From positions 1 to 28,100 of IMG/VR virus record IMGVR_UViG_3300032287_004036: a stretch of 28,100 nt of DNA; one strand, written 5' to 3'. This DNA is from a virus. Below the pieces are notes generated by a model. The model had not been told where the DNA came from, did no database searches, and worked only from the letters and a program-made list of their open reading frames with translations. Below, piece after piece: positions 7,547 through 13,872 of this stretch. Within the stretch, counting starts at the first letter, position 1. Each line of letters begins with the position of its first letter. The position numbers were made by a program, and so were the translations under genes.

Positions 7547-7815
7547 ACAATAGCAATATCATGTTCTCCCACCATCATTTTTGGGCTGCCGTCAATATCA
7601 ATTCTCTCAGCATTCTCTAGAGAAGAGATAGTGAGATAGACAGAATCTCCCACTTGGACAGACTCAACACTTTCTCCTACAGCAAACACTGTAAGCTTTT
7701 GCCATTTCTTATACTCAGCCTTTAATAGATCCTCTTGATCTTTTTCAGAAAGCTGTATTACGGATTCCTTTTTCTCAGGAACATTCAATAGAATTCTTCT
7801 ACCTTTTAATTTCAT
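7540..7815 (-). CDS. GroES-like co-chaperonin
   Basis: 91 residues from ATG 7815 (MKLKGRRILLNVPEKKES). The frame is open to 7860, but the extra 45 bases contain a promoter, so 7815 is the real start. The pattern matches cpn10: an N-terminal strand RILLNVPEK, mobile-loop-like region, then LTVFAVGESVESVQVGDSVYL, and a C-terminal strand EHDIAIVW like GroES's ESDILAIVE. Phage GroES relatives (T4 gp31 is the known example) work with host GroEL to fold the capsid protein. No GroEL is visible here. Sequence is divergent, so the call rests on pattern and length. Confidence 0.7.
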   Translation of the reverse strand: MKLKGRRILLNVPEKKESVIQLSEKDQEDLLKAEYKKWQKLTVFAVGESVESVQVGDSVYLTISSLENAERIDIDGSPKMMVGEHDIAIVW

Positions 7816-7829
7816 AAAATATGTTTCTG

Positions 7830-7861
7830 CAAATATACCATCCCCCGGGGGTATATACAAA
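7830..7861 (-). promoter_or_regulatory. Bacteroidota-type promoter with palindromic spacer
   Basis: Minus strand: -33 box TTTG (7858-7861), 20 bases, -7 box TATATTTG (7830-7837), a perfect TAnnTTTG. It drives the GroES-like gene at 7815. The spacer holds a perfect 10-base palindrome CCCCCGGGGG at 7842-7851, well placed for a repressor or activator. Confidence 0.75.
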
Positions 7862-8013
7862 TCAACTTACCCCCACCTTATCCACATATTAAGACACACC
7901 CCCCCTCCCGGTGGGGAAAACTTGGATGATGGAGGGTGTTGCTACCTCCCCATTCAACCATCCCACAGTACTTCTTGACGGAGATAAACCCCCCGTCATA
8001 AAAACTATCTTAT
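7862..8013. promoter_or_regulatory. Divergent intergenic control region with G/C runs
   Basis: This 150-base gap separates the leftward and rightward arms. It holds several G or C runs in an otherwise AT-rich sequence: CCCCC at 7871, CCCCCCC from 7898, GGGG near 7914 and CCCCCC at 7989. GGAGG can pair with CCTCC (about 7931-7950), and GACGG with CCGTC (7978-7998). It must hold the rightward promoter for 8014, but no TAnnTTTG box is visible on the plus strand; a phage-specific promoter is possible. Confidence 0.5.
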
Positions 8014-8328
8014 ATGATAAAATTCATTATTGCACAAAGTGCCAGCAAAACTGTAACAGCATTAGAAGCACATCCTGACTTCTTACCGAAAGAAGAATTA
8101 GGTCAAAAGTTTCCAACTGTTGTTGTTGTAACATTCTCTGACGGTTCAAGAGCATTAGTATCTACAAAAATGGAAAAAGGTTGCTTCACTGCGGATGCTG
8201 ATGGCAATCTCCTTCCAGCATTCATTAGTGCACAAGACACTCTTATGCCAGGGTTCCGTGAGTTCAGTGATAACGGTGTACCGTGGATTACTTCAGGTAG
8301 TGGAAACAAGGGTATTAAATTACCATAA
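8014..8328 (+). CDS. Hypothetical protein, first rightward gene
   Basis: 104 residues (MIKFIIAQSASKTVTALEAHPDFL...). Beta-rich, with FPTVVVVTFSDGSRALVST and a Gly-rich C-terminus (SGSGNKGIKLP). The GC content is higher than in most genes of the window. It is flanked by the divergent control region and by its own strong terminator, so it is a single-gene transcript, typical of an early, heavily expressed product. I do not recognise the family. Its reverse frame is also open but lacks support. Confidence 0.78.
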   Translation: MIKFIIAQSASKTVTALEAHPDFLPKEELGQKFPTVVVVTFSDGSRALVSTKMEKGCFTADADGNLLPAFISAQDTLMPGFREFSDNGVPWITSGSGNKGIKLP

Positions 8329-8330
8329 TG

Positions 8331-8356
8331 AAGGGGGACTATGTCCCCTTTTTTTT
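8331..8356 (+). terminator. Rho-independent terminator
   Basis: GGGGAC (8334-8339) and GTCCCC (8343-8348) pair around a three-base loop, followed by eight T residues. It starts three bases after the stop of the 8014-8328 gene. Confidence 0.9.
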
Positions 8357-8971
8357 ACCTCACCACTCAACCACTTGACACTCTGATGTGAATGTATTCT
8401 CCAAACAGAATATTTTGCACTTAACTGATTGATTGTGTGGGAGTTAGAGTGTGGGTGGTAACATCTCCCACAATTCTCCACATTTTCACACAAGCCATTA
8501 AAAACCCAGAGTGCCTGCGGACTAAATGGCTATAACAACATATTGTTAAATTCTCACAATGGTAAAACTTGTATTGACATATAGGTTATCCTTACACTGA
8601 GTGTAAAGGTTCTTGGTTCCATGCTAGTGGCTTGCATGTAAAATATTAAGACAGCTATATGATAATTAAAAGTCCACTAGGGGACTATAAACCGTGTTAA
8701 GCCTAGTGCGTTCTATATATACAGCAGGAAAACAATTCGGCTCATACCTACCTTAAGTGGACTATGCCTGTTGTATATATAGAGGTCACCATTAAATGGG
8801 CTCTTTCTTTTTATGTTTCTCTTATAGATAATTCTCATAACGGGGGCTTAGGCCACCACAATTTAATGCACCAATCTCACTTCCCAAGGGTGAGCAGTTG
8901 TAAGGTCCAATAATGTACAAATGAAATAGAAAAGGCTTGTATATTACAACTGAGTGCAGAGGGATATTAAC
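8357..8971. other. Long gene-less region rich in inverted repeats
   Basis: About 610 bases with no convincing ORF on either strand. Repeats seen include AGCCATT with AATGGCT (about 8494-8542), CCTTACACT with AGTGT-AAGG (about 8590-8610), CATGC with GCATG (about 8621-8639), the pseudoknot-capable set at 8671-8784, CTCAC with GTGAG (about 8877-8895) and GTTGTAA with TTACAAC (about 8897-8951). The density suggests one or more structured RNAs rather than spacer. Confidence 0.55.
8671..8816 (+). ncRNA. Candidate structured RNA with a pseudoknot and 3' terminator
   Basis: Helix B: 17 bases at 8712-8728 pair with 8767-8783 with one G-U and no mismatch. The 38-base loop of B contains AGTGGACT (8756-8763), complementary to AGTCCACT (8671-8678), which makes an H-type pseudoknot. 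A competing hairpin CACTAGG (8675-8681) with CCTAGTG (8702-8708) uses the same bases, and AGTCC can also pair with GGACT at 8682-8686. A weak terminator-like hairpin with a T-rich tail follows (about 8781-8816). Strand is assumed from the tail. No known RNA family recognised; the 5' end is undefined. Confidence 0.5.
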
Positions 8972-9208
8972 ATGTCACCCATTAAACTAAAAACATATAT
9001 GAAAACCTTAACACTTACATTTACATTCTTGTTTGTACACATGCTTATGTTCACAATCCTATCCATTATTGTATCTATATTCACCAGCACTTTTATGAAT
9101 ATAATCACTAGTGGAGAATGGTTCTTCATTTATAGCATATTCTTCTGCTGCATACCAATAGCTGTTTGTGTGGAAGTAAATGATAAACTAGAAGAATCAG
9201 GTTATTAA
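8972..9208 (+). CDS. Small membrane protein
   Basis: 78 residues from ATG 8972 (MSPIKLKTYMKTLTLTF); a GTG at 8954 is also in frame. Two hydrophobic stretches are visible: LTFTFLFVHMLMFTILSIIV (about 15-34) continuing through SIFTSTFMNII, and WFFIYSIFFCCIPIAVCV (about 50-67). The short charged C-terminus is NDKLEESGY. It probably sits in the host inner membrane. No family recognised. It is isolated between two structured gene-less stretches. Confidence 0.6.
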   Translation: MSPIKLKTYMKTLTLTFTFLFVHMLMFTILSIIVSIFTSTFMNIITSGEWFFIYSIFFCCIPIAVCVEVNDKLEESGY

Positions 9209-9494
9209 ACTTATTTCCCGTAAAAGACTCTGCTCTTTGAAATCTTATTGGGGTGGATGTTGATGTCCCAACCAAAATTATCTTCAAGGACGGTCTGTGG
9301 AAATATTGTTTCCCATAATGGTCCATGCTCTCCTTTTATTGCACGTGCAAAATGCTAATAAATAAGACATGGGCCTGGGAAAAAATCCGGATCAATACAT
9401 AGTTGAGTTTAACCAAATTGCTCTTCAGGTAGACTAGTATTGATAAACAGCCCATCACGGTATGCTCTACGGGGCAGGAGTGAACTGAAGAGAA
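9209..9494 (+). other. Gene-less stretch with long-range pairings before the tRNA-like element
   Basis: No convincing ORF. Complementary segments: ATCAATAC (9391-9398) with GTATTGAT (9437-9444), CTCTTCAG (9421-9428) with CTGAAGAG (9485-9492), and GTAGA (9429-9433) with TCTAC (9466-9470). The 8-bp stem ends two bases before the tRNA-like element, so this may be its structured leader or a separate RNA. Confidence 0.45.
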
Positions 9495-9646
9495 CGTCAG
9501 GTGGTGGAATTGGTAGACACTGTGAGAGTATGTATATGGTGCTGTGCAGCCGATGTATTCTAAGGCACAATGAATTAGTAGATGAATTCAAAGTTGAAAG
9601 TACATACAAAATCTACGTGCAGGTTCAAATCCTGTCCTGACAACTA
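9495..9646 (+). tRNA. tRNA-like element, leucine-type arms, no canonical anticodon arm
   Basis: Acceptor: CGTCAGG (9495-9501) pairs with CCTGACA (9636-9642) in six pairs, with a C-A mismatch at the end. The D arm GTGGAATTGGTAGACAC (9504-9520) is that of tRNA-Leu. The T arm is GCAGG-TTCAAAT-CCTGT (9619-9635). The distance from D arm to T stem is 98 bases against 33 in E. coli tRNA-Leu(UAA), and I find no 5-bp stem with a 7-base loop and proper T33 and purine 37. Present instead are TGTGC (9543-9547) with GCACA (9565-9569), GTATGTA (9528-9534) with TACATAC (9601-9607) and GTAGAT (9578-9583) with ATCTAC (9611-9616). It may be interrupted, degenerate or a tRNA mimic. The tail CTA after an A discriminator matches the tmRNA's. 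Confidence 0.6.
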
Positions 9647-9681
9647 TTATTCACAAACAATTAAACAAAAACACATTAAAC

Positions 9682-9855
9682 ATGAAAAAACTAATCTATT
9701 TCATTTGGCTTGCTCTTGTAGCATCTTTCTCATTCATTTGGTCATTCACTGTAGAACAAGGTAATCTTGGGGATGTATTAGTTCTTCTTATTTCTCTACT
9801 AACATTGGTTATAACGATAGCATATGGACAATTCACTAACCTTGAAAAAGAATAG
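9682..9855 (+). CDS. Small two-helix membrane peptide
   Basis: 57 residues (MKKLIYFIWLALVASFSFIW...). Two transmembrane segments, about 4-22 and 32-48 (VLVLLISLLTLVITIAY), with a short connecting loop EQGNLGD and a charged C-terminus NLEKE. Stop TAG is followed three bases later by the next ATG. Function unknown; small membrane peptides of this kind are common in early phage regions. Confidence 0.65.
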   Translation: MKKLIYFIWLALVASFSFIWSFTVEQGNLGDVLVLLISLLTLVITIAYGQFTNLEKE

Positions 9856-9858
9856 GAA

Positions 9859-10041
9859 ATGACTAAATATCTACTAATCCAATGGCCTGAATCTGAGAAA
9901 GTGTTAGAAATAGCACGGCAGCAAGGCTGGCAGGAAGAATGTTTCCTTGCCGTTGGCTTGACAGAAAACCAAGACAAGTTCTTAGGTGATCAAGCTTATT
10001 TTGTCCCTGTAGGACGATATTCAAATATTGTAAACCAATAA
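9859..10041 (+). CDS. Conserved small phage protein
   Basis: 60 residues (MTKYLLIQWPESEKVLEIARQQGW...GDQAYFVPVGRY). The IQWPESQ-like start and the DQAYFVPVxRY ending recall a short protein family I have seen in Bacteroidota phages and plasmids, of unknown function. It follows the membrane peptide by 3 bases, so the two are probably co-translated. Confidence 0.7.
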   Translation: MTKYLLIQWPESEKVLEIARQQGWQEECFLAVGLTENQDKFLGDQAYFVPVGRYSNIVNQ

Positions 10042-10054
10042 AAACCAATCTCTT

Positions 10055-10195
10055 ATGAGAATTAGAAATCTGAAATTCAGAACCTATCAGCAATTTGTAA
10101 GCTGGTATAGCACCATTGTCAAAAGATTCAATGACATTAAAGTGGTGTTCTTAAAGAAATCATTTGACGCATTATATGTGTCATTAAGCTATTAA
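10055..10195 (+). CDS. Hypothetical 46-residue basic peptide
   Basis: ATG 10055 to TAA 10193-10195. Peptide MRIRNLKFRTYQQFVSWYST continues as IVKRFNDIKVVFLKKSF. Basic, helical, no motif. It is 13 bases after the previous gene and carries the AAAACCAAT leader seen before other starts here (for example 13565). Plausible but unproven. Confidence 0.5.
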   Translation: MRIRNLKFRTYQQFVSWYSTIVKRFNDIKVVFLKKSFDALYVSLSY

Positions 10196-10209
10196 CAGTA
10201 TTGTTTAAT

Positions 10210-10289
10210 GGTGAATAAGGACTTGGACCGGTTGGACTTCACACAACTAGCAGTTTATGGTAATCTCCAAACCATATTTTTTATTCACC
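10210..10289 (+). terminator. Hairpin with T-tract nested in a larger inverted repeat
   Basis: TATGGT (10256-10261) pairs with ACCATA (10271-10276) and is followed by six T residues, a terminator layout. GGTGAATAA (10210-10218) is complementary to TTATTCACC (10281-10289) and encloses it. The outer stem could compete with termination, as in an attenuator before the AAA ATPase gene. Confidence 0.55.
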
Positions 10290-10305
10290 CAAAAAATTAA
10301 ATGAC

Positions 10306-11493
10306 ATGCAATCATGCTGGCAAGTATCAGGTAATCAATATAAACCTGATGAAAAAAGTTCACAAATTGATATACTACCTCCTGGTATATATACAATACA
10401 AAATCACCCTATGTTAGGACTCTATCTAACTAAAACAGGAGAAGACTTTGAATTCAACCATAAAATATATGGGGTTGAAAAAGATTTTATAAACCGGGTG
10501 ACTAAGTCATATAGTGTTATGACTGATAACATGGGTGTCCTACTTAATGGTGTTAAAGGCACCGGCAAATCTGTTACAGCTAAACTAATCTGTAATGAGT
10601 TGAAGAATTTCCTTCCCATCATTATAGTGGATAAGGCATATGAAGGCCTGCCTCAGTTTATCTCTAAGATTCAGCAAGAAGTTATTATATTCATAGACGA
10701 ATTTGAGAAAGTTTATCAAGAATACTCTTCTGAAGTGCTCACTATTATGGATGGTGTATACAAAACAGGATATAAAAGACTGTTCTTGTTAACCACTAAT
10801 AATCTTTACATCAATCAAAACATGTTGCAAAGACCGGGCCGTATCAGATATGTCAAAACATATGGTGATCTTGAATTACCTGTAGTTAACGAGATCATTG
10901 ATGACCTTTTATTATATCCTCAGTTTAGAGCAGACTGTCTTGAAGCTATTTCCACTCTTGAGATTATTACTATTGACTTAGTGAAAGCTATCATCAATGA
11001 AGTGAATATACATGTGGAAAGCCCAACCAAGTTTATGGATGTATTTAATGTTACAAGTGGCTTAAGTGATGACATAAGGAAAAGTGTGGAAGTTGTAGAA
11101 ATTACAAACAATCCAAATACAACACCTTTGGAAATTAAGAACGCTTACTTATACGCTTCATTAGAAAGACTTTGTGAAGGTTATCAAATAAACACTGAAA
11201 GAGAACCTACTTTCATTAAAATCACAGAAAAGTATTCTAAGGATACATTTAAGATAAAGCTTTATTACAACTTAGTGACTAAAGCTGAGCTTGAAAGAAC
11301 TTATGATAATGATGATGAAGATCAGTATTTCTATTCTTATGTTGATAAAACACCAAATGTTATTAAACTTGATAATGGTGATGTTTTAATACCAATTGGT
11401 ACAGATGAAACAGACGCAACCATTGTGGAAAGAATAGTAAAAATTACAGAAAAGAAAACTAAACATTATTCATTTAACTCTATGGCATTTTAA
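10306..11493 (+). CDS. AAA family ATPase
   Basis: 395 residues. Walker A GVKGTGKS at 82-89, Walker B VIIFIDEFEK at 126-135 (D131, E132), sensor 1 LFLLTTNN at 159-166, and QRPGRIR at 175-181 with arginine-finger candidates. The layout fits the classic AAA clade (FtsH/BCS1-like): small N-domain, ATPase core, then an unknown C-terminal part rich in E and D. Comparable ATPases occur in crAss-like phages. Helicase loading, DNA handling or a protein-remodelling job are all possible; substrate cannot be read from sequence. It lies after a possible attenuator (10210-10289). The frame has an alternative ATG five bases upstream in another frame, which is rejected. Confidence 0.88.
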   Translation: MQSCWQVSGNQYKPDEKSSQIDILPPGIYTIQNHPMLGLYLTKTGEDFEFNHKIYGVEKDFINRVTKSYSVMTDNMGVLLNGVKGTGKSVTAKLICNELKNFLPIIIVDKAYEGLPQFISKIQQEVIIFIDEFEKVYQEYSSEVLTIMDGVYKTGYKRLFLLTTNNLYINQNMLQRPGRIRYVKTYGDLELPVVNEIIDDLLLYPQFRADCLEAISTLEIITIDLVKAIINEVNIHVESPTKFMDVFNVTSGLSDDIRKSVEVVEITNNPNTTPLEIKNAYLYASLERLCEGYQINTEREPTFIKITEKYSKDTFKIKLYYNLVTKAELERTYDNDDEDQYFYSYVDKTPNVIKLDNGDVLIPIGTDETDATIVERIVKITEKKTKHYSFNSMAF

Positions 11494-11498
11494 ACTAA

Positions 11499-11609
11499 AT
11501 GTCATCAACAGAAAAAAAGAAAAAGTGGAGTAAAAAGAAAAAAAGATTCACTGAGTACTTCTGTGAAGCTTCTTTACAGATTCAAGTTACCCACTTTTTT
11601 TTACATTAA
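11499..11609 (+). CDS. Possible 36-residue basic peptide
   Basis: ATG 11499 to TAA 11607-11609. It begins MSSTEKKKKWSKKKKRF, a run of lysines, and continues TEYFCEASLQIQVTHFFLH. The nucleotide sequence also holds a hairpin CTGTGAAG with CTTTACAG (about 11561-11579) and a run of eight T residues (11593-11600), so it may instead be a terminator region after the ATPase gene. Confidence 0.35.
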   Translation: MSSTEKKKKWSKKKKRFTEYFCEASLQIQVTHFFLH

Positions 11610-11631
11610 CAAATAAAAATTTTCACTATTT

Positions 11632-12150
11632 ATGAACACAAACTTCCAACACACTGAATCTCAAATGCATAGAGCATTTAATGTTTCTGATGAACAGAGA
11701 AATTTTATTATGCACAACATAATATTTGAAACTATTAACACCTATATACAGGTTTATAGATTATATGATGATTGGGATGATGCCCCACATGAAATGACAG
11801 CTAACACAGCTTTGATAGAAAATATTGCTAAAAGATTAGAAGATCCTGCAGAATTATTATACATGGTGTATACATTCAATGCAGCAAGAGAAGGATTGGA
11901 TGATATGCTTAAGTCTCTACTTTCTAATAAGAAAACAGATGATGACATAGACACAATCAATTCTCATGAAGGTGATATGAAGCAGATTCTTAAAGCTGTT
12001 ATTACAAAGGCAAAGCTTATTCCTGTAAGAAGCATGTTCTCTCAAGTGAAAAAAGCTAATGGTTTATTTGAAAGCTATTGGTCTATGATCACTAATGATG
12101 GTAAAGACACTACAATTGATGATCTTCTTAACAATGCATTAAAAGGATAA
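11632..12150 (+). CDS. Hypothetical acidic helical protein
   Basis: 172 residues. Starts MNTNFQHTESQMHRAFNVSD, largely helical (IIFETINTYIQVYRLYDDWD; LLYMVYTFNAAREGLDDML) and acidic. No recognised motif. It is followed one base later by the next gene, also acidic and unrecognised, so the pair is probably made together. Its function is unknown. Confidence 0.8.
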   Translation: MNTNFQHTESQMHRAFNVSDEQRNFIMHNIIFETINTYIQVYRLYDDWDDAPHEMTANTALIENIAKRLEDPAELLYMVYTFNAAREGLDDMLKSLLSNKKTDDDIDTINSHEGDMKQILKAVITKAKLIPVRSMFSQVKKANGLFESYWSMITNDGKDTTIDDLLNNALKG

Positions 12151-12151
12151 T

Positions 12152-12970
12152 ATGAACAAGATACCAGATTTTATTGCCCGTCCAAGTGATATCAAGAACT
12201 ACTTTGGATCTAATGCTAATGTAGAAGCTTATATAAAAAAGATATCAAAAGGTATTGCACAAACTTCACAGAACTTTTATGAACATTTAAATGATGCACG
12301 TGAAGAAGCAAGTGTTCCACCTATGCTATTTGTATTCATGATTGATATAACAAAGAAATATAGTGAAGATTTAAAGCCACACATTTTTCCTGTTGATATA
12401 CCAGAATTTCTTTTACAAAGGACCGACTCAGCAGAAAAAGGCTTAGCTCTTTACATAGCAGGCTCATTATCAGAACTTTATATTGCTTTCAATATGGGAG
12501 CAACTAAGAGAATAAATGGAGATAATAAAGATGAAGCAACTAGTTTAAAAGAAACTAATAAGCTTATGGGAGTTATATTCCATGCTGAAGCTTATATGGT
12601 GAGAGCTAAAAGAGATGCTGATCCTGATGAAGATGAATACATAGTACCATCGGAACATCCTGATAGACAAGAATGTTATATTCACAGTATTTCTACACTA
12701 ATTGGTGAAGGGGTTATCACATATGATATAGACCGTGATAAAGATAATGCTAAAAGTATTAGCTTTGACAATCCAACTGTAGGACTATCATTTTCAGAAG
12801 ATGAAACACATAGATTTGAAGAGGCAAGTGGAAGATTTAGCAACTTATTTCCTAAAGCTTTAGAATTTATTACAGAAGTTGATGAAGATTTTTCAGTAAC
12901 TGATATAATAAATCAAGAAGGATTAAGTAACTTTGCATCAGTTCATTCTAGTGTTTACAAACCTTATTAA
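12152..12970 (+). CDS. Hypothetical acidic protein
   Basis: 272 residues (MNKIPDFIARPSDIKNYFGS...). No catalytic motif visible. Helical first half (DIKNYFGSNANVEAYIKKIS) and a highly acidic second half with many D and E. The gene starts two bases after the previous stop and ends 8 bases before the tmRNA. It is clearly coding by length and codon use. I do not recognise it. Confidence 0.82.
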   Translation: MNKIPDFIARPSDIKNYFGSNANVEAYIKKISKGIAQTSQNFYEHLNDAREEASVPPMLFVFMIDITKKYSEDLKPHIFPVDIPEFLLQRTDSAEKGLALYIAGSLSELYIAFNMGATKRINGDNKDEATSLKETNKLMGVIFHAEAYMVRAKRDADPDEDEYIVPSEHPDRQECYIHSISTLIGEGVITYDIDRDKDNAKSISFDNPTVGLSFSEDETHRFEEASGRFSNLFPKALEFITEVDEDFSVTDIINQEGLSNFASVHSSVYKPY

Positions 12971-12978
12971 AAATTACT

Positions 12979-13530
12979 GGGGCTGGTCTGGTTTTTGACA
13001 GGGTTGTAAGGGTTATAGTACAGGTGGAGCCAGGATGCATGCTCCTTAATAAAGTATTCAACTATTAAATGGCAACACAGTTGACCTATCTGCATACACT
13101 GCAGAGGCTCTTTTAGCAGAGCTTGAGACTCCAGTAGCATTAGCTGCCTAGTCTCCAGGGGTTTGATATATACACCTTGCAACAGAAATATATCACAATA
13201 AGTCATTTTTATGAAAATAGTTATATGACTCTAATCTTACAAATTATACTACTTACTGATCAGTTTAGAAGAAAAAGTACAACTGGGAATATAGTCACCC
13301 GTCCCTGGTACCAGTTAGTAAACGTTAAGGTGCAGAACCCGATACTATAAAACTAACTTCCGGGTAACAGATCAAAAACTACGGTGCAGAGTGTGTATTA
13401 ATATTGTTAACACTTTAAACAAGTTGAGATGGGTTTAAAAAACACTTGATGCACACTCAGTACTAAACCTGTGAGAAGCTGCTATAAACTGCTTCTGCTT
13501 TGGACCCGGGTTCGACTCCCGGCAGCTCCA
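12979..13530 (+). ncRNA. ssrA: tmRNA (transfer-messenger RNA)
   Basis: The 5' acceptor strand GGGGCTG (12979-12985) pairs with CAGCTCC (13523-13529) in all 7 positions, including the G3-U70 wobble that marks alanine charging. The D-loop-like GTCTGGTTTTTGACAGGG follows directly, as in tmRNAs, and the T arm is CCGGG-TTCGACT-CCCGG. A = 13530 is the discriminator; the CCA is not encoded (CTA follows). An internal reading frame from GGC 13071 to TAG 13149-13151 ends in ALAA, and its stop sits in the H5-like helix GAGACT/AGTCTC. It rescues stalled ribosomes with SmpB, tagging the product for proteolysis. At 552 bases it is longer than the usual 350-400. Confidence 0.95.
13071..13151 (+). other. tmRNA degradation-tag reading frame
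   Basis: Resume codon GGC at 13071, then 26 codons: the tag starts GNTVDLSAYT, passes AEALLAELET and ends PVALAA before TAG. Bacteroidota host tags are usually shorter (GETNYALAA or GENNYALAA type). The G start and the ALAA end, which is the ClpXP signal, are conserved. The resume position is inferred from the AAATGGC context. Confidence 0.85.
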
Positions 13531-13564
13531 CTAATTTTATTTTTAACCATAAAAACCAATTGCC

Positions 13565-13867
13565 ATGAGTGCAGTAAAATTTGAAAAAAAAGAAAGAATA
13601 TCAGAATCTTTAGGTATTGATGATAAAAGATTTGAAGAATTAAGAGAAGGAATATCTTCTGTATTAGCAAAGTCATTAATGGCTCATACAACAGACATTA
13701 TGCAAGGTAAAATCAGTGTAAATGCTGAACTTGATATTGAAATGATCCTTCAAGGAATATCTGATTTAGCTGAAAATGCTAATGAAGCACTATATGTAGG
13801 CTATATGGCCGGTCTTGGTGTTGAGCATATTAAAGCTCAAATGGGTAATATATTAGGAGAAGATTAA
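13565..13867 (+). CDS. Hypothetical protein
   Basis: 100 residues (MSAVKFEKKERISESLGIDD...). Helical, with acidic and Ala-rich segments (SDLAENANEALYVGYMAGLG). The ATG is preceded by AAAAACCAATTGCC, a leader like that of 10055. It follows the tmRNA by 34 bases and precedes a structured RNA candidate. No family recognised. Confidence 0.75.
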   Translation: MSAVKFEKKERISESLGIDDKRFEELREGISSVLAKSLMAHTTDIMQGKISVNAELDIEMILQGISDLAENANEALYVGYMAGLGVEHIKAQMGNILGED

Positions 13868-13872
13868 AAATA

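Noticed and set aside
8357-9494. Group I intron in the gene-less region
   Set aside because: I see no P7-like core sequence, and the tRNA insert is far too short for a group I intron.
9553-9566. TTCTAAG as a suppressor anticodon loop (CTA) in the tRNA-like element
   Set aside because: No flanking 5-bp stem exists, and the genes here use TAG as a normal stop, so a stop-suppressing tRNA is not expected.
9585-9600. TTCAAAG as an anticodon loop (CAA, Leu) in the tRNA-like element
   Set aside because: The flanking five bases on each side do not pair, so no anticodon stem can form around it.
12967-13206. Minus-strand ORF across the tmRNA 5' half
   Set aside because: It lies antisense to a clear tmRNA and has no start context or protein-like composition.
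13482-13691. Minus-strand ORF over the tmRNA 3' end and gene 13565
   Set aside because: The frame reads through the T arm of the tmRNA and the start of a coding gene; it is a shadow.
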